Part shown: in pieces, positions 22,701 to 35,462 of the stretch
Numbering within the stretch: position 1 is the first letter of the stretch
Layout of the letters: each line of letters begins with the position of its first letter
Assembly (NCBI GenBank): GCA_951799405.1
Contig: OX637334.1
Location: 7,068,001-7,132,000, forward strand
Source: Agapetus fuscipes
Taxonomy: Eukaryota > Arthropoda > Insecta > Trichoptera > Glossosomatidae
Reading direction: 5' to 3'
Length of the DNA: 64,000 nt
The notes under the pieces: generated by a model
What the model was told of the DNA's origin: nothing
The model's database searches: none
Seen by the model: the letters and a program-made list of their open reading frames with translations, nothing else
Program-made: the position numbers and the translations under genes

Positions 22701-25700
22701 ATCAAAATTGGATCCAATGGAGCTTCTAATTCCTCAAAAATGTTTTCTATCAATATTGGTATCCCCAGCTCCAAGCATGGTTCTAAAATCTTCATGTATC
22801 CAGGATCTGTTAGTTTCACAATCTTTAAATCATTGATCTTTTCCATTTTCTTGATCCATTTGTTTGCCTGACCCTGTGGATCAATCAGAAGTGACCAACG
22901 TATCGAAGTATCTTGTATAATAGCATTGTCAGTAGAGATTTGGTCTCTTGGTAAACCTGATATATACCAATTTTGTATCTTTATATCTGAGCCCAAAACT
23001 TTACTAAGCATGTAGTCTTCAGAAAAGGGAATTTGCAGCTCAACAATGATCTTCTTCCAGTCTGCGATTGTCGCCGTCCTAAATGGCATTGTGAAAGGAG
23101 CCAGGTAACCAATGATGCCGCAAGACAACAGAATGTCACCAGCCAAGTTGTCATACAAGACTTGAAGGTTCTCTGCCACCGCAGTCCAGCGGGATTTCTC
23201 TCCACCGAGTCCTCCAATCAGTTTCTCTGCTCGCTGCAACTTATTTATACACAGCTCCACTTCTTCTTCCAATTGTTGCTTCTTCACATTTGCTTCCTCC
23301 AAAGCTGCATTCAAGTCTGCAACTTTTTTCTCTAATCTAGCAACCATTGCCTTCTTCTCCTCCAGTATAGTCATCGTAGCTGCAAACTCCATCTCAGCTG
23401 CTTGTAACTTTGCTTTCTTTGGTGCAACTACTTTAGCAACTGCATCGTACATGTCCATAGCAATGACCCACTTGCACAGCCCTTCAGCCGCATTAGAAGC
23501 TTTTGCTATTATATGAGGCTTAAAATCCTTGTGAGGAAGATATTCTTTCCTTATTTTTTGCATAATTGTCACAGGGATATTGTCTTTATCGAATTCACTC
23601 AAACTTTGAAGGAAAGACATGTCACCTAACAATCTTTTACTTGGTCCCCAAAAATCTAGCATTTTTTTTCCAGGATTTGTTGGATCTGGAATTTTGTCTG
23701 GGGGAATATTCTTCATAACGCAGACAGCTGCCATCACAAGTTTGATAGCGGCAGGAGGGTTCTTCATTGACTTCACCAACGTGATATCCGTTGGCTTGAG
23801 TGTATTCAGGGCAGCAATGGCATCTTCTAGAATAGGAATGGCAAGAGCCAAATCTGCTTCACAGTCTTTCTTGAGCACTTGAGCAGCGGCAGCTTGCTCA
23901 TTGGCTATCTTCTCATCTTCCCTGACTTGCCTTGTTGCTTTATCAGCTTCAATTGTTTCTCTTTCAATTTCCTCCATCATCTCTGCACCTTTCACTGCCA
24001 TTATGATAAGTTGAGGTTTGAGTGCATTCAAGTCATGCTGCATAGTTGACACAGCTTCAGCAGCGAGGTTTAGTTTATCCAAACCATTGATGTATCTCTG
24101 CTTTGCTAAGCTAAGTTCCTTTTGTTTTTGGTTGGTGAGCTTTGTGAATGACTTGATCAGATCCAAATAAGAAGCAGATGTGATGTACGTTTTCTTTGAA
24201 TACTGTTCAAAGTACTCTTTAGATATTCTCCGGGCATCCACATGGAAGTGCTTACAAGCAACCACCGAAGACAATTTCACATCTTCCTCCAGATTCACAT
24301 TTTCCATGTAATGATGTGCAACTCTTTCTAAAGCATCTTCAGGCCAACTCTCAAACCAATCAATGGTACAGCAATTCACAAGAGAAGGATAAAGTCTAAG
24401 TCTGTTTCGGAATGAACTTCCAATTGGACTAAAGCACAGAGAAATGTGAAGTTTAGCTTTACATCTTGCTGTGAAGAAAGAAAACACTTGCAATGCGCTT
24501 ATGTCCAAATTTCTATTGCCTCCTTGAGCCGCCAACCTCACAAGCTCCAATACTTCTTGCTTTTCATCCAATTCAAACAGGTTTGGAATTTCACCAGAGT
24601 TCAATAGGCCATCTATATTCTGGATGAACAGTTCTTCTTGGATTTGCCCTTCAGTGAATAAAAAAACAGTTTCCTTTCCTTTTCCCCCAGCTTCCTTCAA
24701 AACTCTTTTGATATCGTCTCTCCAGTCTCTGGCTCCGTAATTTTTTGTTATTTCCGGTTGGAAGAGTGTCTTCCCGGTGATGGCGCTCGCAAGTCTGGTC
24801 AGAGATTGTCTCCCAGATCCACCAACACCAACTAGCAGAGCGCTGCCACCAGGCATTGAGAATATTCTGCATATCTTTGACAAATGCTCCAAGGCATACT
24901 GGAACAAAACAATGTTCATCTTAGTCCTGCTCATAGCATTGTATTCCTCAAGAGCAGCTTCAGCCTTTTCATGAAATTCCTCCATACTAGGAATCTCTTC
25001 ATACTTTTTATCTTCATCTAAGGTATCAGGATCAAAATAAGTACCAAACATCATGCTTTTTAATGTCTCTTCTGTGACCGCACCATCTTCATTTTTATAT
25101 TCTTCGCAAGCACTCTCAAAAGCTTCTTTAAAATAATCTCTGGTACAATTTTTGATCTTGTCAAAAAGCCAACCTCTGTCTTTATCATCTACTAATCTGT
25201 CGTAAAATACACGGAGTATCTCATGAATCCAAAGTTTAATAAAAATCCTTTTATCTTCAACAGATTCCTTCTTAATGAGAGAGCAACCTTGAATGACTCT
25301 TGCAAAGTCTCTCAAATTAAATATGTAATGTGATTTAGCTGGCGTTGGTCGTAGATCTTTTGAAGCAGATTGATAGATAGCCATTGTACCAGCAACCATT
25401 GCCATAATAGAAGGCAATGCATCATTGCCAAATCCGTTTCTCTTCATCCCAATCTGCAAGACATTGGTAAAGATTCTTGTCATGGTTTCATTAGAGAATT
25501 GGTTAATGGCAAACATGTCATAATGCCTTAAGAGTCTCTGATAAATCAATTGTTTGCTTCCACCCACTGGACCAATGGCTGCCAGCAATAAAACATCCAC
25601 AACAAACATCTTTTCGGTTGTCTTTAAATTGTACCAATGTTTATGATCCAAATATTGGCGCAGTACTTCTATTGCAGGTTGTGCTCCATAGACTTCTTTC

Positions 25701-28700
25701 GCCGGCATATTCATGTCATCTACAAATATGACTGCCGTGCTTCCCTTTGGTGGCCCATATACCTGGTTCTTCCTTTTGTTCAACTTTGACAGGATAAGTT
25801 CTTGTGTTTGGTTCGCTGAAGTTGTTGTGGTGAATGTGATGAACATGGGTGTGTACTTGTCGGCTGACAGCTGATTGGTCATATAGTCTTGCACATAGAA
25901 ACTTTTTCCTGTCCCTGTTGGGCCAATGAGAAGCATCGGTCTATTATGATGGATATGTAGCTCTAATAAGTAAAGATATTTAGCTGTATCCATGGTTGGA
26001 ATCACAGTTTGTTGTAGATTAGCTGTTTCAACAGTCTTCAAACTCTTCAATACCTCCTGCCAATTTTTCCAGTTCCCTTTCTGTTTGTACACATAGACAT
26101 AATCATAGAACATTCCTTCCACCGGAACAGAGACATCAACTTTTTCTAAGCTCTCGGGTATTCCATGCTCTCCTCTCCAGTATTCCTTCAAAGATTCATC
26201 AAATATTTCCCTGGATTCAGAAGTAAGAAGTCCTCCGATTCCCCAAACAGTCCCAAAAATGAAGGATGCTTGTAACCATGTTCTGAAGTGCTTGGGGTCT
26301 TCTTCAAGGGCAACGGCGTCATCCATCAACATCTCTATTAGGTGAAGGGATGTCATCACCAAATTGATTTCTCCTCCTGTTATATGTTGTGTGCAAGATT
26401 TCTTCACAACCAGCAGCATTGGAGGAAACAACCAGTCACACAAATCTAACAGAAGGGCACCAAAATCACTTTTCCAATTCTGATCTCCGACTTTCAGCCA
26501 TGACTTTACAAATGGTTGGTGTCCCAGTGTCTTAGACTCCATGTAGATCATTCCACACCTTGATACAGTAGCTGGAGAGGCTTGTGAGAGATCCATCACT
26601 TCAAATATCATGGACATGGAATCTGTCATCGCAATTACTTCTCCTGAAGTCAAGCAAAGCTTTTTGTTGTCATCCAGAACTGTGTTCATGTTTTCAATCC
26701 AAACAGCATCCACTGGTCCATCAAAAATGATCCATTTCTTGTCAGAAGTGTCGTCTTGAGCATATTCTCTAAAAGCAGTTGCCACAATTCCATCAGACCA
26801 TTCATATGTGACAGGGTCAAAAGCCCCGTAAAGTTGAGCACTGCTCACTGCCTTTGGATTTATTATTCTGAACTTTACTTCATTTATTTTGAAGTCTTTG
26901 ACCAATGGTAGAATACCAGCCAAAGTCTTCAGTGTGCTAGTTTTACCAGAGAAAGAATCTCCTACCAGCATAAATCCATGTCGAACAATCATCATCTCAT
27001 AAGTTTGTATTATTTTAGATATGAATGAATCTACCAATTCCAAATTAGTTTCTTTGCACACTTGTTTTGCTGCTTCCTTCATTTCTGAATAATCTTTTTC
27101 AGGTAAAGATACTCCAGGGAAAATATCCATGATTATTCCTTTGAAGAGAGGAATATCAAACATCAAAAATTTAGGAATATTAACATCTGTTAATGATCTC
27201 AATAGCAAAATGCTTTCATCCTCGTCTGGGAACATTTTTTTGTTGTTCCCGCAAGCTGATAAGACTGTCTTCACCGCCCGCATGCCATAATCATAATGGT
27301 TCTGGGACGACAGCTGTTCAGAGCATAAGCGATAAGTCGTCACAATTTTAAGTGACAAGTTTCTGGCATCAATGAATCCATAAGAATACAAAGAGATTTC
27401 TCCTATCATAGCGTAATCCGGTACCATCATAGCAACGGTACGAAACAGCACTTTTAAATTATCGGGCAGCTCTGATCTCCCTGCATAACCTGGATTCATA
27501 GTGATGCAAACGTAACAAGCAGGGTTCAACGTCAACATAGTTCCTTCAAACATGAAGGTCTTCAGATTCTGTCGGACAGCTTGGACGATGCACAAGATCT
27601 GCTGAGCCACAACAGACAAAACTTCAACATCAATCCGGTTGAATTCATCAAAGCAAGCCCACGCTCCAGAAGATGCCAAACCTTTGAAGAATTTGCCCAT
27701 TCCTATGTAATCCAATCCATCTGAACAATTGAACACAATGCACTGAATAGCAAGAGCTTTTGCCAGGTCTTTGGTTGTTTCCGTTTTTCCTGTTCCGGCA
27801 GGTCCTTCTGGAGCGCCATTCAGATGAAGATAGTATGCTCCAATCAATGTCCGGTAGCAACGATCTGTTAATGGAGTTATCACCAGGCGATCACTGTTGC
27901 CTAAATATTCGTAAGCATATCTTACAACTGCATTGATAATCTTCACTTTCACATCGTCATCTTCCCAGTAGTATCTCAGCTGTGCCAACCAATTGAAGTC
28001 CGTATCCTCCATTACCTTTTTGTTGATCAACTCTTGCACTACATCTTTTGCATGCACATCAATGACAATCAAAGCTTTTATGGAAATCCTTGCCATGTTA
28101 GTCAATTCTGGTGATCTCACCAATATCACAATTTCATTCAAGCGATTTGTTAGGGAAGAATGGAAGTCTTTCAGTGTTCCTATGTTGTTAGTCTTCAAGC
28201 AATCGTGTACATCCGTTGCCCAGAATATTTGAGACACACACAGCACAACCATGCCTTCCCACTCTGTGACCCATTTCTCTCTGGACACTGTGTGATACTT
28301 GTGATAGCTCTTCTCTGTTTCCGACCTTATAGAAGTAACCATTTGCTCTTCCACTTGAAGCAACCACTTCTCCACAGATCCTCGAGCTGCAGCTGTCGAA
28401 ATGGGTTCACAGAATTTCACCCTCTCACCTTCTTTACTTACCATTTCCAATATATTCAAATCATCATCGAAAATAAGTTTATCAATCCCTTCAAAGCATT
28501 TCTTAAGGTGAGGCTGAACTCTGAGAGGGTTTTTGGTCTCAGACAGTATCTCCAGCATTTCATCATTGGATAAGAAGAAGAACCTTGGAAAGAACAGCCT
28601 TTTCTTTTCCAAATATTTGTTAACTCCATCATTGATCCTTTCCATTTGTAAGTTTGCTTCTTTCATCGCTTCTAAAAGGCCAAGACCTCCAGCAGTCTCC

Positions 28701-31700
28701 AACACTAAAGGCTGAGTGCTAACTATTTGCATGTACCTTTTGAACGTGCTATCCACTTCTTGGAATAACACTCCTTCCTCTGGCATTTGAGCTATGATAT
28801 CTTTGGAAGAAAATATAGGCAGCAAATAAAGCCACTGCCCTTGGACTTTTCCCCATTCTTCTAATGACCCATTGATCCTCAATATCTTCTCGTACCAAGC
28901 TTTCACTTCAGCTTCAAATGGCTTAACAAATGCTGATCCTCTCATACTTATTGTTTTCACAACGTGGTCATCAAGCAGAGCTTGTATGTCATCTAACTGA
29001 ATCAAGATATTGACACCAGTGTCTTTGTAAGGACTGGTCTTGAACTCCACTTCCTTCCATTCCTCCTTCATCTTCTTCAGGTTTGTGATGAGAGAGAGCT
29101 CCTTGCAAGCTCCTACGCTGATGATTTCATACTTTTCCAAGTCCTGCCACAGATTAAGAGCTATAATTTTCCTGATAGTTGTTCCGGCATCGGGAGTGAG
29201 ATCAATCCCGGCTATCTCGGACATTTCTTTCCAGTGTCTTTTTTCTAATGCCGGATTACACATTATGTTAACCAATTGAACATTAGGTCTCCATTCTTTA
29301 AGTTCTTTGAGCGCTTGAGCGCACAGTTTCATAGGAGCTGGTAAATTCATGGGGTCCGGATCTTCAACTAGTCCTTTGAACCGACGCTCATTTCCATCAG
29401 CAATTTGCTGTTTTATTTTATTCTTATAGTTCTTAGATATCTTCAAAAACTCTTTATAGTATTCATCATGTTGCTCTTCAACTTTAACATTGTCAATATA
29501 TTCAAAAGGTCCATCCATCCATGTGAAGTAGCTTCTACGCCACTTGTGTACAAGGTACATTAGTGAATAAAACGGTAGAATGTATCCCTTCAACTCTTCA
29601 AGGTCTGCGTATTGTGAAACTGGGAACTTAAAAACTGTTTCTTCTCGGTTAATCCAAGCAACGTCTTCTTCACAATCGTCTAAGGCGTGAACAAGTCTTC
29701 GGATGTCTTCCAAGTACTGCAAAGTACAGTCAATTTCATCCATGTCATCTAGGGCTTCCAGACATGGCATGAGATCAAGAACCTTCTTAGTCAATGCATT
29801 AGTTTTAGCCACGAGGCTTTCTTCCATTTCATACTTGCTTGTTTCATAATTGCTTGTGTTTTGATCCAAGATGGGTTGAATATCCGTTAGCCAGTTGATT
29901 GTTTGGGTGTTCAAGGATATATGTTCTTCCGTTAATGGTGTCATTTCAATTAACCGAGTCATTTTGTTAAGGGAGTCTCCAATTCTTTCTGTAAGTTCAT
30001 CGAGCAATACTTTCTTAACATGCATACAAAAAGCTCCACTCTCCATTAGTTCACTTGCATCCATAGGAGTCGCTGAAACTTTTGAAGCAATTTGTTCAAA
30101 GACATTGCAAATATCTTTGTTTTCATCCATATGAGCCTGACACATGTCATCTAGTATCTCATGCTTTAACTTCATCGTAGCTTGGGTTAAGCCCGATATC
30201 ATTTTTGTTTGGGACACTTTTCCAAATTCAAAATATTCATTTTCAATGGTTGCATGCAATTTTTCACAGATTTCTTCAAACTGTTTAATCTTTAAGCAGT
30301 TATCCTCAAAAGAAATTTCCTCTTGTGTAATTTCTTGTTTCGGGAAATCTCTCGTGAGCATACAGTACTCATTTTGAACGTTTTCCATGTATCGCTTCAT
30401 GGGAGCAAACACCCTTTCTAAGTTTGCCTGCAAGCGCTCGTGGCTGTCTTTATTAATCCATTCATTCAAAACAACAGGAATACTATCACTTACACAAGAG
30501 ATATTATAGCATGCTTCCAAAGGAATTAAGTTTTGAGCAATTCCAGCTATTTTATCAATAATAGTATGGTAGACATCAAAAATTTCATCTAACGATGGTT
30601 GAAGGAATATCTTTGAGTGAAAATCTAGCTCCATATCGATCAAAGGAACAGTTTCACAGTCTCCCATGATGCATATCACCTGCTCTATCGATCTTCGCAT
30701 CAATTCTGTGATTTGCATCGACAAGAAACTAGCTGCACACTTCAGAAGGCATTCCTTGTTCTTCGTTGCCAAGTTGTTCAAGCAACGAGGAACCTTGAGC
30801 CATGCGAGAAGCTGCGGAAACCAATCATTCACCACTACGCACTCTGATTCTCGCAAGTCTTCATCCAACGCATTCTTCAAGTCATCAATGTTAAAGCTCC
30901 CTTTCTTTCTATACGTAGAAAACTCTAATAAGTTCACTGGAAACATTCTGACAGAACTGTCTTGGATGATGTGTAATAAAGGATGCAAGATAAACAAGCG
31001 TTCCTTAATCATTTTTCTCATCTTCAGATACTGTTTGTAATTCTCTGTTTTTCCGCCGTATTTAAATGGTCTCTCTTTGTATCTAACTCTCTCAACTCCG
31101 GGAACATCTCTGACTATTGTTTTAACAGCTAAAGTGTGTAAAGACTCGTTCCAATCAGTCTTGCTCTCGTTCAAGAAGGCTTTCAGTGTCTTTGGGAACT
31201 TGGCCTTTAGTTTCTTTGGCACTCGTTTCAGGATGTTCTTCTCCCAAGTGACCAACATTGGAGTAGGCACTATCTCACTTGCATACTGCCGGATTTCTTC
31301 AATAAACTTGGATTGAGGGAACGGAGGAACCTCCAAAGCAGATTTCTTCTCCAAAAAATGTTGCTTGACGATGCTCTTCCTTACTTTGACAGCTTTTTCT
31401 TCCAAAAATTCCCTCACTTTTCTTTGTTTAGCCTGAAACTCAAAATACTTTCAATAAACATACAACCCCAATTTAAGTATTTCAAATATGTGAATCGCTA
31501 ATCATTTTACTATGAGTGGTCAGAGCTATTACAGAGCCGACTCCACTTCTTCAAAACCTTGTGTTTCTCTTTCAATTAATTTATATCCAATACATTTTTC
31601 TCATACATTTCCCTTTTTATATTCACTCTAAATATCCTATTCTGTCACAATTGCTAACGATAACAACATATTATTCATGATATCGCACGTTTAATAATAA

Positions 31701-32453
31701 AGAGAAATAACTCGAAAATTGGGAAAATCGAGATTTTGTAATAAAACGCAAGAACAATGCGAGAAGAATGCGTAGAATGCGACAGCCGTTCAATTTGGAC
31801 AAATATGACCGAGATAAAACATTGGCCGCCTTTTTCATCCCATACAAGTTGTACTGGCTGTCAAACGCGTTTTCCCAACATTCATGTTTTTTGAGTTATT
31901 GCTCTTTATTATTAAACGTGCGATATTATCTTTACTTTTAGTGAATACGATTGATACAATTTTTAAAGGTTGAAAAACCAGAGCAAATTTAAAACACAAG
32001 TGTTTGAAAACGATGATGGACATGAATGAATTGAAAGGTGTAAACAATAAGGAGAAGAAATAAAGGTAATTTAGCAGAAGTTCTAACCACCCCAAAGCGG
32101 AATGGTGACAAAGTTACAGTTACAGTGGTCCAGTAACCCAACTATAAAATTGTACATTTAAACTAAGGCGTGGAGTTTTACTAATAATGTATGGGAATTA
32201 AAATAGCACGTCGAGCGAGCATTTTAGTTTCCATACATTTCTGGTAAACTGCTACATATGCTTGAGTTTGGCATAGGTACATAAATAAGTAAGAATAATA
32301 TGACCAAAGATACAATATTTTTACCTTTCTTTGATTGTAAAATTCTCCAATTTCAAAGGGTAGTTTGTCGTACATGTGTATGTCTGGTGGTGGCTTCATT
32401 TTTGGTATTTTCACCTTACAATCCAGAATGTTCCTCAGTTCCCAGCTGTTCAT
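19778..32453 (-). CDS. Axonemal dynein heavy chain (DNAH3/7/12 type, inner-arm)
   Basis: Microtubule motor ATPase of cilia and sperm flagella. Exon 1 is 32453-32325 (ATG, 43 codons, donor GTAAAA). Exon 2 is 31432-19778, opening after TTTCAG and running without interruption to TGA. Both junctions are phase 0, giving about 3927 residues, close to the usual 4000. The tail and linker occupy roughly the first 1200 residues. Then come AAA1 with Walker A GPAGTGKT (about residue 1250), Walker B CFDEFN and sensor ITMNPGYAGR; AAA2 with GDSFSGKT (about 1535); AAA3 with GPTGTGKS (about 1880); and AAA4 with GVGGSGRQS (about 2250). A coiled-coil stalk flanks the microtubule-binding region around residue 2600 (NPPAAIKLVMAAVCVM), followed by AAA5/6 and a C-terminal domain ending in LQLND. 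All key motifs are intact and no stops occur, so the gene looks functional. An 11.65-kb exon with no intron or transposon is striking among these introns. The exact DNAH number is not resolved. Confidence 0.93.
31683..31923 (+). mobile_element. Mariner-like MITE M2, copy 1 (dynein intron 1)
   Basis: Terminal inverted repeats TCGCACGTTTAATAATAAAG ... CTTTATTATTAAACGTGCGA with TA on both sides (31681-31682 and 31924-31925). Length 241 bp, no ORF. A second copy in opposite orientation is at 32861-33066. Confidence 0.85.
32000..32125 (+). mobile_element. LINE-B 3' end fragment
   Basis: The sequence atggacatgaatgaattgaa ... gcggaatggtgacaaagtta matches the LINE-B end at 17030-17130. It lies in dynein intron 1. 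Confidence 0.6.
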
Positions 32454-32858
32454 TTTATTTTATTGTATTTACTCTCAGTCACCATTTCATGTCATTTAAA
32501 TTTTTTACCCAAGACATTCCGTTCCAATTTTCAAACTAGTTTTGTTTTTATTTTTACTTTTTATACAGGCTATTCACAATATTACTATTCAGCCAACTTT
32601 ATTTCAAGTTTTTGAGTATTAAAAATGACCATCAGCATACATTACATTTAAAGCAGTCAAATGGCTCTCTTTTGCTATAAAACCACTTTTAAATTGATGT
32701 ATTTCTTTATTTTAAAATGAAACTGTTTCCAAAATGTCAGAAAATAATAAACACAATGTCATGACAACCTGATAATCAATAAAAATTATATTATTATGGT
32801 AACCGTGGTAACAACTGGTGGGTAAAAAAACTTTTAGGTTGAGAAAAGTTGAAGTACA
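32454..32858. other. Dynein 5' flank, no feature seen
   Basis: AT-rich sequence upstream of the dynein start codon, where the promoter should lie. I see no clear TATA box or repeat that I can support. Confidence 0.3.
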
Positions 32859-32860
32859 TA

Positions 32861-33066
32861 TCGCACGTTTAATAATAAAGAGCAATAACTCAAAAAACAT
32901 GAATGTTGGGAAATCACGTTTGAAGTTCAGACAGCCAGTACAACTTGTATATTCTTGAATGGCTGTCGCATTCTACCTATTCTTCTCGCATTGTTCTTGC
33001 GTTTTATTACAAAATCTCGATTTTTCCCAATTTTCGAGTTATTTCTCTTTATTATTAAACGTGCGA
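32861..33066 (-). mobile_element. Mariner-like MITE M2, copy 2, inverted
   Basis: Same termini as 31683-31923 in opposite orientation. TA precedes it (32859-32860); the right flank is AA, probably a mutated TA. Length 206 bp. Its internal 'gcgttttattacaaaatctc' and 'ccagtacaacttgtat' match copy 1. Confidence 0.8.
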
Positions 33067-33119
33067 AATTATATTAATTTATTGATTAAATAAAAACACA
33101 TTTATCTTACTTAGTATTC

Positions 33120-33200
33120 ACATATTATTAAAATAAATATGAATCCTATGGAACCAAAGACAGCAATCTAGGATTTCTTTAAAAATGAGATAAACATATT
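33120..33200. repeat. Repeat R6 shared with 53815-53885
   Basis: Both loci contain 'gcaatctagga', then 'gagataaa' and 'gaaacacag' in the same order and spacing. Nature unknown. Confidence 0.35.
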
Positions 33201-33242
33201 GAAACACAGAATAGTTATTTATGCCACTGCCTAGTAATGATA

Positions 33243-33322
33243 GTCTTTGTAACACGAGTGCTAGTTTGTGCCATGAGGCGCAGCCGAATGGCACAATAGA
33301 CAGCACGAGTGTTACAAAGAAT
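33243..33322. repeat. Inverted repeat (hairpin) around gcgcagcc
   Basis: Left arm 'ctttgtaacacgagtgct' with 'tgtgccat' pairs with 'atggcaca' and 'agcacgagtgttacaaag' on the right. Confidence 0.7.
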
Positions 33323-33324
33323 AA

Positions 33325-34600
33325 TTACGTGCAGTGGCATACAATACTTTTTCTACGACCATAAAATAATAATAAAATAAGAAATAATAGGCATTATGAT
33401 GTCTTCGTTCATTTGAAGTGAGAAATTAAAACCTTGCCATTGTTAGAACGGATAATCTCTTGTGCGCTTCGCTTCTAAACATGTTTATTTGTTGCGGTGA
33501 AAATATCTTAATTATTTACCTTTAAAGCCATTTTAATATCTTTTCAAAAAGGGATACAATTTGAAGTTTTTCGAAAAATCAATTCGGTGGTTTCGGATTG
33601 AAGTACATAATATGTAGCTCCATAACACTTTTCACTTTCATTTTACAGATAATAACTAGTTTATCGGTTCTGTTGGCTATTTTATATGTTTTATTGGTGA
33701 TATATTTTACCACATATCGCTGTATTAACTTTTGTACTGAATTATTTAAGGGAAATAAATTACTTTACAAATCAATGACACGTTGCATTGGACAAATGAT
33801 TGGAGATGTCAAAATGGCCGACTTATACAAACCACGCATGCGCGAAAGCATTCGGCGCCTGCGCAGGAGCGTGACTTTGTAAATCGATCAATAGAAAGTA
33901 CATAGATAGACAACGTCTGTTTTTTCCGATTGTGACAAACTAAGACGAAAACTAGCTATTGGTAAACAGCGAAATATTGGGTATAAGTTATTTACGTCAA
34001 AAACAGATATGAACATGGCAGTTGCCTGGTAAGTGATTTTAATAAAACCCCGCTTAAAACGAGCGTGCTTTTGTTTGGCGCACAAATCAACTAAGACGCT
34101 GCACCTATATATTTTATATTGATGGGTATAGACAAAGATGGCGAACCAAAGAATTATGTACGGAATATAATTGAAGTTATTATTTACAATTATTGCAGAT
34201 AGTAGAAGTGAAAATCAATGTTATATTTATTTTCTCGTAAGGAAGAATGTATGATTACTAGAATAGGTACACAATAACTTCTAAGGGGTTGTTTACCTCT
34301 ATGAAATCATACATTTGCACAACCGCGCATGTACCTACTAAAATTCTCATTGCGCATGCGCATATTCTCATTTCAACACGGTTACCGGTTGCGTAATGTA
34401 ACATTGCGCAACGGGTGTAGAAATGTATGTCATTGTGATTGCGTTAGCCGTTTTGTAATTAGTAAATTACCAAATGGGAGTAGAAAAAATTATATTTTAT
34501 CTATGAAATGATTGTTTGTCTGGTGATGAATTTTTAAATTAATTTTACTTTATAAAAACCATTCAAAATTCACAATTACATTTTTTTTTCAGCGGGCAAA
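33325..34600. other. Intergenic stretch without supported features
   Basis: AT-rich, with one unsupported plus-strand ORF (33598-33882, 94 codons, hydrophobic N-terminal half) that I do not recognise. The CpG-containing segment near 33830-33870 and 34320-34400 (gcgcatgcgc) may be unmethylated or regulatory, but nothing more can be said. Confidence 0.3.
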
Positions 34601-34603
34601 CGC

Positions 34604-34860
34604 CACACAACTATGCAACTTTGGTCCTTAGCAACTAATAACAAAATATTTGTAACTTTTTCCTTGCAACACAGCCATGTGACGTCATAATGTTGTTGTA
34701 TGGAATTTGTTCCAAGTCCATTCAATTTTTTTTTTCAGCGGGCAAACATCACATGTCTATATGTGATCCTTGGCAACCAATACCAAAATATTAGTTTGCC
34801 TTTTCCCTAACAACATTTTTTCTATCCATGGAATTTATGCTGAGTCCACTGACTATTATT
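34604..34860. repeat. Two tandem R3 copies
   Basis: Two successive units each begin 'ttttcagcgggcaaac' (34587-34612 and 34723-34748) followed by ccttagcaac/ccttggcaac and an 'aaaatatt' core, then diverge. Confidence 0.5.
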
Positions 34861-35020
34861 GGTAAAAGTGAACCATTTATTTTAATACACGTCGACAGCT
34901 TCTATCAACCTATTAGTTAAAGCAGCGTTTTTCAACCTTTTTCATGACACGACCCCCCTAGTATCAAAAAATATTTCGGGACCCCCCAACCCTTTTTTTA
35001 ATATATTTAATTTCATATAA

Positions 35021-35277
35021 GGGGCCGTTCATAAATTACCCCCCCCCCCCCCCCCCCTTACAATCATCCTATAGTCATTATCTTATGACCCCCTCCCCCC
35101 TCTTGCTGTAATAATGGATGAGCTTAATAATTAATAATGTTATATTACTTACATAATATTTTGTAGAAATTGGTATTTACAAGAACGTCACTTTTGGTAC
35201 TCGTACATCATTTGCCATCATCCGCAGACCAACCTCCCCCCCTCTTAATGCGAATGACGTAATATATGGACAGCCCC
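35021..35277. mobile_element. Harbinger-like MITE nested in the hAT MITE
   Basis: Termini GGGGCCGTTCATAAATTAC and, at the right end, the inverted GTAATATATGGACAGCCCC. TAA is duplicated on both sides (35018-35020 and 35278-35280), as expected for PIF/Harbinger. It holds an 18-C run (about 35040-35057). Length 257 bp. Confidence 0.8.
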
Positions 35278-35302
35278 TAATAACTTTAACTCTTATCGAC
35301 TT

Positions 35303-35308
35303 TTTATT
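35303..35308 (-). promoter_or_regulatory. Candidate Arp5 poly(A) signal inside the hAT MITE
   Basis: Minus-strand AATAAA, about 155 nt downstream of the Arp5 stop and the first such hexamer after it. It lies in hAT sequence just outside the nested Harbinger-like element, so Arp5 mRNA may end inside the transposon. Confidence 0.5.
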
Positions 35309-35462
35309 TAAGTCTCACAAATTATATGTTGTATAAAAAACTGAAGTTTTCTCGACCTCTCGCGACCCCCTTACAGAGGCTCCGCGACCCCCCAGGGGGT
35401 CGCGACCCACAGGTTGAAAAACGCTGAGTTAAAGGAATAAGCTAAATAAGTTACTTGACATT

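Larger units (their letters stand above)
34923..35426. mobile_element. hAT MITE with exact 8-bp target duplication
   Basis: Termini CAGCGTTTTTCAACCT and AGGTTGAAAAACGCTG are perfect inverted repeats. AGTTAAAG flanks both sides (34915-34922 and 35427-35434). Length 504 bp including a nested Harbinger-like element at 35021-35277. It lies 36 bp beyond the Arp5 stop codon, within the Arp5 3' UTR. Confidence 0.92.

Noticed and set aside
19823..31316. About twenty plus-strand ORFs opposite the dynein gene (for example 21786-22214 and 28160-28573)
   Set aside because: They are antisense shadows of a long coding exon, with no domain or splice support.
33598..33882. 94-codon plus-strand ORF with a hydrophobic N-terminal half
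   Set aside because: No recognisable domain, no flanking splice pattern and AT-rich composition; kept only as an unsupported note.
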